From Collinsella aerofaciens (GTDB taxonomy: Bacteria; Actinomycetota; Coriobacteriia; Coriobacteriales; Coriobacteriaceae), in assembly GCF_901212495.1 (NCBI RefSeq), contig NZ_CAAKNY010000033.1, positions 5,442-10,749 on the forward strand: DNA of 5,308 nucleotides, in the 5' to 3' direction. The notes below the pieces were generated by a model. It saw only the letters and a list, made by a program, of their open reading frames with translations, was not told where the DNA came from and made no database searches. Of this stretch, positions 5,276-5,308 are shown in pieces (position 1 is the first letter of the stretch; each line of letters opens with the position of its first letter). The translations under genes and the position numbers were made by a program.

Positions 5276-5308
5276 GCGGGAACCCGGGAGCCCCGGCAGG
5301 GCGGGTGC

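Noticed and set aside
5276..5308. GC-rich tail after gatB, ACCCG (5282-5286) with CGGGT (5302-5306) as a possible terminator
   Set aside because: Only 5 outer pairs, a poor interior, and the window ends before any T-run could be seen. It may be the start of a terminator but cannot be supported.

Overview
The window is GC-rich, with a strong preference for C or G at third codon positions in the second half. It carries a complete gatC-gatA-gatB operon preceded by a gene for a major facilitator superfamily (MFS) transporter, all on the + strand. Gene content, base composition and the look of the proteins suggest a high-GC Gram-positive. An actinobacterium of the Coriobacteriia (Collinsella-like) is my best guess; it rests on recognition, not on a database search.

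Layout. Positions 1-220 hold no full gene. They contain a terminator-like hairpin (14-46, probably for a gene outside the window), a palindrome at 55-91 lying on a plausible promoter, and a leader with strong secondary-structure potential, two tiny overlapping reading frames and the transporter's ribosome binding site. Positions 221-1507 encode the MFS transporter. Positions 1508-1773 are intergenic: a long inverted repeat just after the transporter stop, a 21-nt tandem repeat, then the -10 element and ribosome binding site of the gat operon. Positions 1774-5275 are gatC, gatA and gatB, joined by two identical 1-nt TAATG stop/start overlaps. The last 33 bases are non-coding and cut off.

Function. 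GatC, GatA and GatB form the tRNA-dependent amidotransferase that converts misacylated Glu-tRNA(Gln) (and often Asp-tRNA(Asn)) to Gln-tRNA(Gln) (Asn-tRNA(Asn)). GatA releases ammonia from glutamine, GatB activates the tRNA-bound carboxylate with ATP, and GatC holds the complex together. The tight spacing suggests translational coupling for stoichiometric subunits. The MFS gene is separated from gatC by about 266 nt with its own signals, so it is probably a neighbour and not part of the same pathway.

Most worth a second look: (i) the transporter leader, where a 14-15 bp stem runs into the Shine-Dalgarno sequence, an anti-SD has an alternative partner, and two mini-ORFs cover exactly these elements, resembling a ribosome-mediated attenuator; (ii) an extra segment of about 65 residues in GatB compared with the usual bacterial protein; (iii) the palindrome and 21-nt repeat array between the transporter and gatC. 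The gat operon itself is ordinary housekeeping, and I see no clear new multi-gene system.
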